Shown: positions 28,821-36,944 of the stretch, in pieces
How positions within the stretch are numbered: the stretch's first letter is position 1
Layout: each line of letters starts with the position of its first letter
DNA from: Robbsia betulipollinis
GTDB lineage: Bacteria; Pseudomonadota; Gammaproteobacteria; Burkholderiales; Burkholderiaceae
DNA: 64,000 nt
Direction: 5' to 3'
Assembly: GCF_026624755.1 (NCBI RefSeq)
Contig: NZ_JAPMXC010000006.1
Span: 295,859 to 359,858 of the forward strand
The notes under the pieces: model-generated
The model's input: only the letters and a program-made list of their open reading frames with translations
The model's database searches: none
Told to the model about the DNA's origin: nothing
Made by a program: the position numbers and the translations under genes

Positions 28821-30938
28821 ATGCTGGAGGAACCGGCAGAGAGTGAGCGTTACGGAAGAGACGCGGCACGCAGTTCGTACCACCGGCAGATTCGCCGGGC
28901 CAGGATACCTGCCGCGTATTTCTCTCGGGTGTCGAACAATATGAGTGCCCTCTCCTTCAGCGCCACAATCGGTCTGGTCGCCGATACCTTCGCGATCAAT
29001 ATTCTCAACAAATCCGATTCGCTGAATCGCTTCGTTAGCTGGATCACCCATGCCCGCGTCAATCGCGAGACCCTTGCGCAACGGGTGTGGCATAGCGCGA
29101 TTGGCTTGCTGCAGGACAGCCAGATTGTCTCGAAAAGCCTGGGGGCACGCGGCGCGACCTTGGCGCCCCTGCTGACAACCGCCTTGATCAAGGGCGATCA
29201 TGAAGAAATGCGCCAGGCCGTGGCCGAACTGACCCGCATCGGCGTCGATGGGGCGATCGGGACGGCCACCATGCACGGCGCCAAACGTGCGCTCGCGATG
29301 GTGCTCGGCGAGGCAACGTCCATGGTCAGCACCAAGCTGATAGACAGCTATCTTGGCACCCACGCTGGCGAGAAAGTTCTCGCTACGATGGTTGCGCGAC
29401 ATGGTTGGACGCCCATACAGGAACGCCTGCAAAAGGCGCTGGGCGCCAGTGTCGGCAGCGGCTTCCTGATCGGGCAGATCAAGGGCGTGCTCGATACCGC
29501 CGTGATAAAGAAAACGGGCATGAATCAGGAAACGTCCGCGGAATATCGAACGCTCGCGGACCTTGCCCACATCGGCCTCACCGGAGGCGGCCATGACGCC
29601 ATGCTCGCGCGTCTACAGGACTATGCACCGACGTCGTTTGCGGCCGTGCAGCTTGCCAGCAGCAGCTGGCAGGCGGTGCAGACATTCGCCGAAAGCGTCG
29701 CCACGCGCGTGAACGAGGCACGCGTGACAGTCAACGATACTGCACGCTTGGTTAAAGAAACGGTACCCGCATTGCTTCATACGATCCAGACCCAGGCGGG
29801 CCTTGGCCTGCAACCTCAGTCGCTGGACGATGCCTATGCGGCAAGCGCACACGCAGTGCATACCGGCAAGGCAAGCGCGGTCGGCAGCATGCCCTTCGCG
29901 GTGGATGTGAAAGACCGTCAAATCGCAGACGCTTATCTTACGCGACTCGCTATTGCACGCACCGCGGAGCACCAGGTATCCGACGCGTTCGGCCTGGTCC
30001 CCGCCGACGCTCCCCTGATCGCGGCGGCGCGTGTCAGACAGGATTTATTCGAAGTCGCGCAGGAAACGCCCGAGCGTTTCAACGATACGCAGCGTCTGCT
30101 GGATATCCTGAGTCCGCAGCAACTTTCTCCGCTAGGCGAGCGTGGCGACATCGCCGTCGTCAAGACGCTGACGGGTCAACTCGCCAAGATCGAAGCAAAC
30201 AGTCATCGCTGGCTGAAAAACGATGTCGAACTGAATGACGCTATCGAAAATACGTTGGCGCAATTGCCAGACGATACTACCTGGCTGGGTGGGTACAAAG
30301 TCGGCCGGGCCTTCGCCACACACTTCGACGTATCGAATATTTCACTGCCGGCAAGCGAGTATGGCTACGCCGATGGCGCGCGGGACGGCGGTATGGCCAT
30401 CGCGAACGTCGGTTGGGGGCTTCTCGGATTCAAGGCCGATAGCCTATCGGCGGACGCAAATGCGCGTCTGAGACACCTTTACAATACCTGCGGGCAAGAC
30501 GCCGGCGTCATGCAGGAAGCCACGCGTTATCTCGACCCCCGGAGTGCCCAATCCATGATGGCCTCCACCGTCCTTGCCCAATTCGCTACAGCAGACCGGT
30601 CACCCCCCCTCATCGATACCGGAGATGGCTTTGTTCAGCTTGCCGGCGAGGACCCACGAATCAACTTCAAGGTCACGCGCAATGCCGACATGGTGACGCT
30701 GTCGATGGAAGCGCGATGGTCAGTGACCGGGTTTGGCGTAACTTCCGACGCGATGCGTGAACCGCTTGACGCGGCCAAGGACAGTGCGATGAGCACGGCC
30801 TGTACCATCACGATACGCCGTCGGCCTGATGGCGAGGGACTGGATGTACGGCGCATCGCCATGGGTACTGCAGTGACGATCGCCAACACAATCGACTTTG
30901 ATGCGGGTAGTGGCAGGCTTGTATCGTCTTCCGCATGA
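28821..30938 (+). CDS. Large hypothetical protein, no recognised family
   Basis: An open frame of 705 codons from the ATG at 28821. An internal ATG at 28941 (MSALSFSATIGLVADTFAIN) is an alternative start and neither has a strong ribosome binding site. The first 40 residues are basic and unlike the rest. Residues 40-450 look helical and Ala-rich. The last 130 residues look beta-rich (SPPLIDTGDGFVQLAGEDPRINFKVTRNADMVTLSMEARW...). No signal peptide, transmembrane helix or catalytic motif is evident. Lower G+C than the dcw genes and its place between a repeat lipoprotein and a broken rRNA operon suggest an accessory gene. A secreted effector is possible but unsupported by any motif. Confidence 0.6.
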   Translation: MLEEPAESERYGRDAARSSYHRQIRRARIPAAYFSRVSNNMSALSFSATIGLVADTFAINILNKSDSLNRFVSWITHARVNRETLAQRVWHSAIGLLQDSQIVSKSLGARGATLAPLLTTALIKGDHEEMRQAVAELTRIGVDGAIGTATMHGAKRALAMVLGEATSMVSTKLIDSYLGTHAGEKVLATMVARHGWTPIQERLQKALGASVGSGFLIGQIKGVLDTAVIKKTGMNQETSAEYRTLADLAHIGLTGGGHDAMLARLQDYAPTSFAAVQLASSSWQAVQTFAESVATRVNEARVTVNDTARLVKETVPALLHTIQTQAGLGLQPQSLDDAYAASAHAVHTGKASAVGSMPFAVDVKDRQIADAYLTRLAIARTAEHQVSDAFGLVPADAPLIAAARVRQDLFEVAQETPERFNDTQRLLDILSPQQLSPLGERGDIAVVKTLTGQLAKIEANSHRWLKNDVELNDAIENTLAQLPDDTTWLGGYKVGRAFATHFDVSNISLPASEYGYADGARDGGMAIANVGWGLLGFKADSLSADANARLRHLYNTCGQDAGVMQEATRYLDPRSAQSMMASTVLAQFATADRSPPLIDTGDGFVQLAGEDPRINFKVTRNADMVTLSMEARWSVTGFGVTSDAMREPLDAAKDSAMSTACTITIRRRPDGEGLDVRRIAMGTAVTIANTIDFDAGSGRLVSSSA

Positions 30939-31039
30939 GCAAGCAGATGCAGTTGGACATCGCGCATAAGACGGTGCCAGGGACGGACGAGCAGGGAAAC
31001 TGCAATATTCCCGCTTGCAATATTGGCGAGCGCAAACGC

Positions 31040-31071
31040 AAACGCCCCGCCTTTTAAGGGGCGGGGCGTTT
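31040..31071. terminator. Bidirectional terminator between the orphan gene and the rRNA remnant
   Basis: Perfect 12-bp inverted repeat: AAACGCCCCGCC (31040-31051) and GGCGGGGCGTTT (31060-31071) with an 8-nt loop. It lies 15 bp past the 3' end of the 5S gene. It is the expected rrn terminator and could also stop transcription from 28821-30938. Confidence 0.85.
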
Positions 31072-31086
31072 GGTACGGCTTAGGGA

Positions 31087-31201
31087 GCCTGACGATTACC
31101 TACTTTCACACGGGAATCCGCACTATCATTGGCGTGGAGTCGTTTCACGGTCCTGTTCGGGATGGGAAGGGGTGGGACCGACTCGCTATGGTCATCAGGC
31201 A
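31087..31201 (-). rRNA. rrf: 5S ribosomal RNA
   Basis: The minus strand reads TGCCTGATGACCATAGCG at the 5' end, then CCCACCCCTTCCCATCCCG and GAACAGGACCGTGAAACG, and ends GTAATCGTCAGGC. The terminal GCCTGA and TCAGGC segments pair as helix I. Sequence and length (about 115 nt) match Burkholderia 5S rRNA. It appears complete. It follows a 23S remnant in the normal rrn order, so it may or may not still be transcribed. Confidence 0.95.
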
Positions 31202-31357
31202 AAGAGGGGTGTGGCGCACGCGGTGCAGCGGTGCGGCGTCACGAATCCGGGAAGAAGTTCAATATGGGGTGCGAGTGTATCGGCACATGACCGATGCTGC
31301 ATAACCTGCTCACGTTGGCTGCGGTATTGCACGCAGTCTTAAAACGTACTGGTTATA

Positions 31358-31606
31358 GGATCAAGCCTCACGGGCAATTAGTACTGGTTAGCTTAACGCA
31401 TTACTGCGCTTCCACACCCAGCCTATCAACGTCCTGGTCTCGAACGACCCTTCAGGGGAATCAAGTTCCCAGGGATATCTCATCTCAAGGCGAGTTTCCC
31501 GCTTAGATGCTTTCAGCGGTTATCTCTTCCGAACATAGCTACCCGGCGATGCCACTGGCGTGACAACCGGTACACCAGAGGTTCGTCCACTCCGGTCCTC
31601 TCGTAC
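31358..31606 (-). rRNA. 23S ribosomal RNA, 3'-terminal fragment only
   Basis: About 249 nt on the minus strand correspond to the extreme 3' end of 23S rRNA, from GTACGAGAGGACCGGAGTGG (sarcin-ricin loop, near E. coli position 2654) to GAGGCTTGATCC. The sequence upstream of the loop, which should read CTAGTACGAG preceded by domain V/VI sequence, is replaced by an IS30 transposase fragment. Roughly 90 percent of the gene, the tRNA spacer and 16S are absent. The 31202-31357 stretch is the 23S-5S spacer. Confidence 0.93.
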
Positions 31607-31842
31607 AGCCCGGCTGACACGCCACGCGAGATCTCTTCACGTTCACTCAAGGTCAATGCCCGCAGCGATCGCTTACGCGGAGCAGGGGTGTAACCCCCGC
31701 ATAGCCGGATTACGCCGTAGATCGACCCGGCGGGCTTGCCTATGGCCTTGCCGATCCCAAGAAACGATTCACCTGCGCGCCACCGCCGCCAAACCTCCAC
31801 TTTGCCTTCTGTCGGCAACCCAGGCCGTCCCATTTGTGTCAT
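31607..31842 (-). pseudogene. IS30-family transposase, N-terminal fragment fused to 23S rDNA
   Basis: The minus strand encodes MTQMGRPGLPTEGKVEVWRR followed by WRAGESFLGIGKAIGKPAGS and RALTLSEREEISRGVSAGL. This is the N-terminal helix-turn-helix part of an IS30-family transposase. Its reading frame then continues into 23S rRNA sequence (YERTGVDEPLVY...), which is not transposase. The DDE catalytic core is missing, so it is non-functional. The break is flush with the 23S break at 31606/31607. A different IS30 element occurs on the same strand at the right edge of the window. Confidence 0.88.
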
Positions 31843-31872
31843 TCGTCAACCCTCCTTCATTCGATATTAATA

Positions 31873-32794
<922 letters not shown>

Positions 32795-32856
32795 GTTGAC
32801 CACTACATAAATTTTGTGTGCGGGGCTAACATGTCGGAAAAGGACGATGTAAAGCC

Positions 32857-33255
32857 ATGGCATGCAAACCGAAGACACCGCCGCGAGAATTGCCTGCGAT
32901 TCCCCAGGAGCTGGTCGACCAGTTCGTAAAAGGTCCAATGACGGCTGAAGCCGTCCAGGACGCCGCGATGGCGTTCAAGAAGGCCCTGATCGAGCGGGCC
33001 TTAGGCGCCGAGATGGGGCACCACCTCGGTTACGCCACCGGCACCGAACGCCCGCCCGGGACCACGAACCAGCGTAACGGCCGTAGCGCCAAGACCGTGC
33101 TCACCGACGATGGCCCGTTGGCGTTGCAGATCCCGCGAGACCGCGACGCCAGCTTCGAGCCGATCCTGATCCCGAAGCACGAACGGCGCTTCACGGGCTT
33201 CGACGACAAGATCATCGCGATGTACGCGCGCGGCATGACGGTGCGCGATATCCAG
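32857..33255 (+). pseudogene. IS256-family (mutator-type) transposase, N-terminal fragment
   Basis: From the ATG at 32857 the frame encodes the N-terminal third of an IS256-type transposase: [20 protein letters not shown], then [20 protein letters not shown] and [19 protein letters not shown]. Similarity stops at the codon ending 33255, where an oppositely oriented IS3 orfB begins. The remaining frame to 33354 is antisense IS3 sequence. The catalytic DDE residues are lost. Confidence 0.88.
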
Positions 33256-33536
33256 TGGAACAGCCCCTGGTGCACCAAGCTGCGGCGCACACGCTCCGCG
33301 CTCGCCTTTATCCCCCGCGCGGCCAGCGCCTTGACCAGCCTGGGACAACCGTAGGTGCCACGGCTTTGCGCGTGCAAGCGAGCAATCTCGTCATCGAACG
33401 CGGCACGCCGCTGGCCGCGCGCGCTGGGTGAACGCACCCGCCATTGGCAATAGCCGCTGCGCGAGACCTGCAACACCCGGCACAGGCGGCTCACATCGTA
33501 TGGGTCGCGGTGAGCCGTAATCCAGGCATACTTCAC
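33256..33536 (-). pseudogene. IS3-family OrfB, N-terminal fragment
   Basis: The minus strand encodes MKYAWITAHRDPYDVSRLCR, then SGYCQWRVRSPSARGQRRAA and [20 protein letters not shown], the HTH_21 region of an IS3 OrfB. It is cut after [10 protein letters not shown] by the head-on junction with the IS256 fragment. The whole DDE domain is missing. It directly follows the matching orfA. Confidence 0.87.
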
Positions 33537-33538
33537 CG

Positions 33539-33856
33539 CTACCCCTTCGCGAAGTACGCCGTCGCTTTTGACAAGATTTCCACATCGAGCTTCGCGCTTG
33601 CCAGTTCCTGGCGAAGCCGGCTGATCTCGGCCTCCATCTCCGACACACCCAGCTTCACGCGGGTGGCGGCCGGGGCTGCGCCAGAGACGCCCGCCGCGCC
33701 ATTACGCTGCTGCTTGCGCGCCCAGTTGCCTATCGTCGCCACCGGTACCCCAAGGCGGCGTGCCGCCTCGTTATGCCCCACAAAATTGGCCAACCTTGCC
33801 GCTTCCGTGCGAAATTCCTCGGTGTGGCGACGATTCGGTACGTTCTTTTCGACCAT
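33539..33856 (-). CDS. IS3-family transposase OrfA
   Basis: A 105-residue protein starting MVEKNVPNRRHTEEFRTEAA. It has the HTH segment [15 protein letters not shown] and a C-terminal leucine-zipper-like stretch (SEMEAEISRLRQELASAKLDVEILSKATAYF), as in IS3 OrfA proteins that bind the IS ends. It is intact, but its OrfB partner is truncated 3 bp downstream, so the element is dead. The N-terminal 59 residues and their upstream DNA are repeated in inverted orientation at 54916-55155. Confidence 0.85.
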   Translation of the reverse strand: MVEKNVPNRRHTEEFRTEAARLANFVGHNEAARRLGVPVATIGNWARKQQRNGAAGVSGAAPAATRVKLGVSEMEAEISRLRQELASAKLDVEILSKATAYFAKG

Positions 33857-33919
33857 CTCGACCTCCGTTCAACAGATTATCCAACATCTCTGCTGTACGT
33901 CGTTTCGAGGCATGGTCAG
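33680..33919 (-). repeat. 240-bp inverted repeat, left copy
   Basis: This segment covers the first half of an IS3 orfA, its upstream end and the first ~50 bp of another IS. It matches the reverse complement of 54916-55155 over exactly 240 bp with only a handful of mismatches and no gaps. The pair brackets a 21-kb accessory island. Confidence 0.88.
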
Positions 33920-34051
33920 ATCCAGTCGGCCAAGCTCAACGGGCACGACCCCTACGTCTACCTCAAAGACGTCCTCACGCGTCTGCCCTCGCATCTCGCA
34001 CGCAATATTGATGAATTGCTGCCGCACAACTGGATGCCCACTGAAACTTGA
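33920..34051 (+). pseudogene. IS66-family transposase TnpC, C-terminal fragment
   Basis: The plus frame reads IQSAKLNGHDPYVYLKDVLT, then RLPSHLARNIDELLPHNWMP before a stop at 34049-34051. This is the conserved C-terminus of IS66-type transposases. The rest of the protein is missing; sequence identity ends abruptly at the 240-bp repeat. The following bases (around GGATCGCCGGGCGCTTAC at 34072) may be part of the IS66 terminal repeat. Confidence 0.85.
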
Positions 34052-34211
34052 GGACGTTGGCGTCAAGATGGGATCGCCGGGCGCTTACATCCCGACATCG
34101 GGACTGCCGGCATTTATCTCTGAACATGCGGCGCAAGCTGAGCGCGTAGTACAACCGCGAAATGAAACAAGGTGCAGGCAAGCGCGCGCCCGTAAGCTTG
34201 GCGCCCGGGAT

Positions 34212-34781
34212 TCATCGGATACGATGGAGCGCGACCCGTGCCGGTCCGTAGCATCGCCGGTAGCAGAGGCCCACAAGCATGTCCTCGATGCGAAAAAGCT
34301 GTACCACGAAATGGCGTTCGCCAAAACGCATGAGCAATTGCTTGCCTGCCTGCTCCTCGCTTCGCTCGGAACGTACGACGCGCATGTGCGGTAAAGCCTG
34401 AAGCAACCCGAGACCTACGCACTTGGCGCAAGCTTCCTTCGCGACCCAGAGCGTAAGAAATTCTTCTTCGATTTCGTCTTTCCGGTTCAGGAGCGGCGCG
34501 AGGCGGGAGGCGCGGCGCGCCAGATCGTCGCGCCGCGAAGATTCGAGATCGATCCCGACGTATTTGCGATTGGCCAGGAGATAGGCCTGGACACGCGCGG
34601 TGTCGCTGAATCCAAAACACGGAATCTGCGACAGGTAGGGCTTTCCCAATGCGGTACGTTTCGCGGATGACTTCATGGAGCGTAATGCCGCTTCGGTGCA
34701 GGATCGATCGCGCGTCGTGCAGCGCGCCGCATGGTCGGAAAAGAATACATCGATCTCAAAATTCGAAGAGTGTGCGATCAT
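34212..34781 (-). CDS. 4'-phosphopantetheinyl transferase superfamily protein
   Basis: This enzyme would convert an apo carrier protein to its holo form by adding phosphopantetheine from CoA. The start is the ATG at 34781, preceded by GAGGGG; 189 residues. The magnesium-binding motif is VGIDLES (D78, E80) and the second signature is LWVAKEACAK (W112, K115, E116), both in normal spacing for Sfp/EntD-type transferases, though the protein is short at the N-terminus. It is the last gene of the seven-gene operon and overlaps the thioesterase gene. The obvious client is the carrier protein at 37844-38116. Confidence 0.85.
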   Translation of the reverse strand: MIAHSSNFEIDVFFSDHAARCTTRDRSCTEAALRSMKSSAKRTALGKPYLSQIPCFGFSDTARVQAYLLANRKYVGIDLESSRRDDLARRASRLAPLLNRKDEIEEEFLTLWVAKEACAKCVGLGLLQALPHMRVVRSERSEEQAGKQLLMRFGERHFVVQLFRIEDMLVGLCYRRCYGPARVALHRIR

Positions 34782-35130
34782 GCGTACCCCTCGCGATGAG
34801 TTTCGATGTCGTCGCATGGATGGCTTCAGCTGAAAAGCGCACGCTATTCGCAAACAGCATGACGACTGCGATATTCAGGATGATCGCGCTTCCCAGTTCC
34901 GCCGCGGCAACGTGCTGAACGCTGACCGCATGTCCTACCGATCCGTAGCGCTGCGCCGCGGCGTTTCTAATACACTCGGTGGCGAACATCTCGATCCAGT
35001 AGACGATAACGGGTGTCGCCAGCACATCACGGTCGCCACCAAAATGCAGGGCACTCAGTGCATCACTGGCGGTGAATGCTCGGCTGAAGGTCTGCCCGAC
35101 TTTGAACAGCTTGTTGGCATCCAGCGTCAT
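34756..35130 (-). CDS. FlK-like hotdog thioesterase
   Basis: A 124-residue single-domain hotdog protein starting MTLDANKLFKVGQTFSRAFT. It resembles the fluoroacetyl-CoA thioesterase FlK family: ATPVIVYWIE, then GHAVSVQHVAAAELGSAI and a final ARGTHDRTLFEF. T39, E47 and H73 have the same spacing (8 and 26) as the Thr-Glu-His catalytic residues known for FlK, so it is likely an active thioesterase. In this operon it could release a product from the carrier protein or clear a toxic or stalled acyl thioester. Start at 35130 is chosen because the longer frame overlaps the ligase gene. It overlaps the transferase gene by 26 bp. Confidence 0.78.
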   Translation of the reverse strand: MTLDANKLFKVGQTFSRAFTASDALSALHFGGDRDVLATPVIVYWIEMFATECIRNAAAQRYGSVGHAVSVQHVAAAELGSAIILNIAVVMLFANSVRFSAEAIHATTSKLIARGTHDRTLFEF

Positions 35131-35144
35131 CCCGGCCTCGCCGC

Positions 35145-35933
35145 TCAGTGAATTGTCGCCAGCGCGGCCAGCGTCTTTGCCGCGTCGCCGAAGTGTTCCT
35201 CGAACATGGCTATCCACCGTTCAAGGCCGAACGCCACGCAACTGGTATGAATGAAGCCGCTTCCGTGTGTGATGTTGAACTTCTCGCCGAAATAATTGCG
35301 GTGATAATTCAATGACGACACCGCGTGACCCTGAAAAACGATCTCCCGTTTCGTCGGCGTGAGGGTGGACAGCCGTGCGACGGAACTGGACGTATCGAAA
35401 AACGGATCGTTCGCCAGTTCACAGGACACTGTGATTCCAAGCTGGTCGAGCAGGGCGGATATCCGCTCGTAACCCCTGTCAAGATGGGCCTGGGCGCTTT
35501 CGCCTTCGCCAAGATACACATATTCCTTCATGGTGAAATTGAAGGCGCGGTAATTGTCGAGCGCCTTGTCCTCGTGTCGGAAGCAACGCGCGATGCAGGA
35601 TTCGATGTACGGCGCTTCGATAGAGGAATTCATCAGACCCAGGTAGACCTTGTAACAGGTGGCCGGCAGCAAGGCCATGCCGACATCCAGTTTCTTGAAA
35701 TCGTGGTCCAGCCGACTTTTCCCCTTCGAAAAATTCAACAACTCGCCGTCTTCGATCGAACACATCACGCACGTGAGATGGGGGAAATTTCGTGCGTAAC
35801 CCAAGGCGTCGATCTCGTCGATACTCAAGAGACTGTCGAATTCCGTGGTCGCATTTTTATCGATCGAGAAAGCGTTGTCCAACACCTCTTGCAAGACGTT
35901 CTTTACCTGATGCCACTGTTTTTCGATGATCAC
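35145..35933 (-). CDS. Amino acid:[carrier protein] ligase (class II aaRS-like, SerRS-related)
   Basis: A 262-residue stand-alone catalytic domain related to archaeal-type seryl-tRNA synthetase. Class II motif 2 is CFRHEDKALDNYRAFNFTMK (residues 117-136) and motif 3 is HTSCVAFGLERW (229-240). It lacks the tRNA-binding domain. This is the layout of the amino acid:carrier-protein ligases first described from Bradyrhizobium, which adenylate a small amino acid and load it on the phosphopantetheine of a carrier protein. C93, E137 and C232 have the spacing expected for the Cys-Glu-Cys zinc site of that family. A carrier protein and a phosphopantetheinyl transferase are in the same operon. The amino acid is not predictable here. 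Confidence 0.85.
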   Translation of the reverse strand: MIIEKQWHQVKNVLQEVLDNAFSIDKNATTEFDSLLSIDEIDALGYARNFPHLTCVMCSIEDGELLNFSKGKSRLDHDFKKLDVGMALLPATCYKVYLGLMNSSIEAPYIESCIARCFRHEDKALDNYRAFNFTMKEYVYLGEGESAQAHLDRGYERISALLDQLGITVSCELANDPFFDTSSSVARLSTLTPTKREIVFQGHAVSSLNYHRNYFGEKFNITHGSGFIHTSCVAFGLERWIAMFEEHFGDAAKTLAALATIH

Positions 35934-35970
35934 TTTCTTGTCTCCTTCCGTGTAGTTGAAGTCGCAAGGC

Positions 35971-36927
35971 TCAGGTGGTGAGGTCCGAGAGAAGCTGCCT
36001 CACCGTCTTGATCGCACCCGCATCCTTGCAAGAGGTCCCGCAGTACAGCGCCATCTCGGCGATTTCGCCTTCGGTGCCCTGGGTGGGCACCGCGACGCTG
36101 TACCGAAGAATAGGATATTTCTTCCCGAAATAATCGGTGTAGCCAATGACATTGGCGTCCAGCTGTCGCGAACAGGTCCTGTTCCTGATGACCCGGTGCC
36201 GGTGGGTATGCCAGCCGACGCTGAAGCAGTCGGTGATCACGGTGTCCCCAGGCATGGCGTCGACAATGGCTTGTTTGTAAATGGCGTGTGCGGCTGATTC
36301 CACCGTCGCCGCGAAAACGGTTCCGCACAACACTCCGGAGAAACCGTGGTCCATGACTTCGCGCACTTCGTTCGAATTGCTGATACCCCCGCTCAGAAAA
36401 ACCATCTGCCTATCCAGGCGGAGTCTGTGCGTATTCGCCAGGACGAATGCGCGCGGGTGTTCTCCGAGATGGTGACCACCGGCTTCGGCGGTCTGGAAAA
36501 CACAGAATTTGGCACCCATGGCGAACGCCGCGTCGATCTCGGCGTAGGTGCCGGCTTGTACGCCGTAGTCGGCGGCTGGGGGGATGCGGCGAAGCACCTC
36601 GGCATCCGGCAACCCAAAGAAAGTGATGACGGGATCAAACGGTCCGGTCGCGAGGAATTCGAGCCGGTCGCTGAGCTGCCCGACGTCCAGCACGAACGGC
36701 ACAAAGTTGACGCCGAAGCGTCTGCCGGTCCTGCGAGCGGTCTCGGCGAGCAGCATCCCGATTTCCGCATTCGTGTGTCTGTAGAGACCGAGCATCCCGA
36801 AAGCCCCGGATTCGCATACCGCGGCGGCCAATGTCGGTTGCGCCACGCCTCCCATCCCGGCCTGGAGGATCGGAATTCGTGCGCCAAAAAGCGCTTCGAC
36901 GCGCGCATCGCTCTTGATCGCTTGCAT
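35971..36927 (-). CDS. Nitronate monooxygenase / enoyl-reductase (NPD/FabK-like) FMN protein
   Basis: A 318-residue TIM-barrel flavoprotein starting MQAIKSDARVEALFGARIPI. Motifs are PILQAGMGGVAQPTLAAAV, the TAEAGGHH segment that supplies the catalytic-site His in nitronate monooxygenases, and the FMN phosphate-binding region FLSGGISNSNEVREVMDHG followed by GVLCGTVFAA. The last ~60 residues are unusual for the family. It sits 17 bp downstream of the AurF-like gene. In this operon a role in handling a nitro or nitronate intermediate made by the N-oxygenase is plausible, but FabK-like reduction is not excluded. Confidence 0.82.
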   Translation of the reverse strand: MQAIKSDARVEALFGARIPILQAGMGGVAQPTLAAAVCESGAFGMLGLYRHTNAEIGMLLAETARRTGRRFGVNFVPFVLDVGQLSDRLEFLATGPFDPVITFFGLPDAEVLRRIPPAADYGVQAGTYAEIDAAFAMGAKFCVFQTAEAGGHHLGEHPRAFVLANTHRLRLDRQMVFLSGGISNSNEVREVMDHGFSGVLCGTVFAATVESAAHAIYKQAIVDAMPGDTVITDCFSVGWHTHRHRVIRNRTCSRQLDANVIGYTDYFGKKYPILRYSVAVPTQGTEGEIAEMALYCGTSCKDAGAIKTVRQLLSDLTT

Positions 36928-36944
36928 GATGGGGACGGCTCCGA

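Noticed and set aside
31202..31357. A tRNA gene in the rRNA spacer
   Set aside because: This is the 23S-5S spacer; no cloverleaf or T-loop sequence is visible. The usual tRNA-Ile/Ala spacer would be upstream of 23S and is lost.
31023..31506. Plus-strand open frames over the 5S/23S region
   Set aside because: They lie over rRNA genes on the opposite strand and have no protein features.
31513..31842. A 109-codon frame taken as one IS30-like protein
   Set aside because: Its last ~31 codons are 23S rRNA sequence; it is a fusion artefact of the rearrangement.
33773..34051. A 92-codon plus frame as a gene
   Set aside because: Its first part is antisense to an IS3 orfA; only codons after about 33920 are real (IS66 C-terminus).
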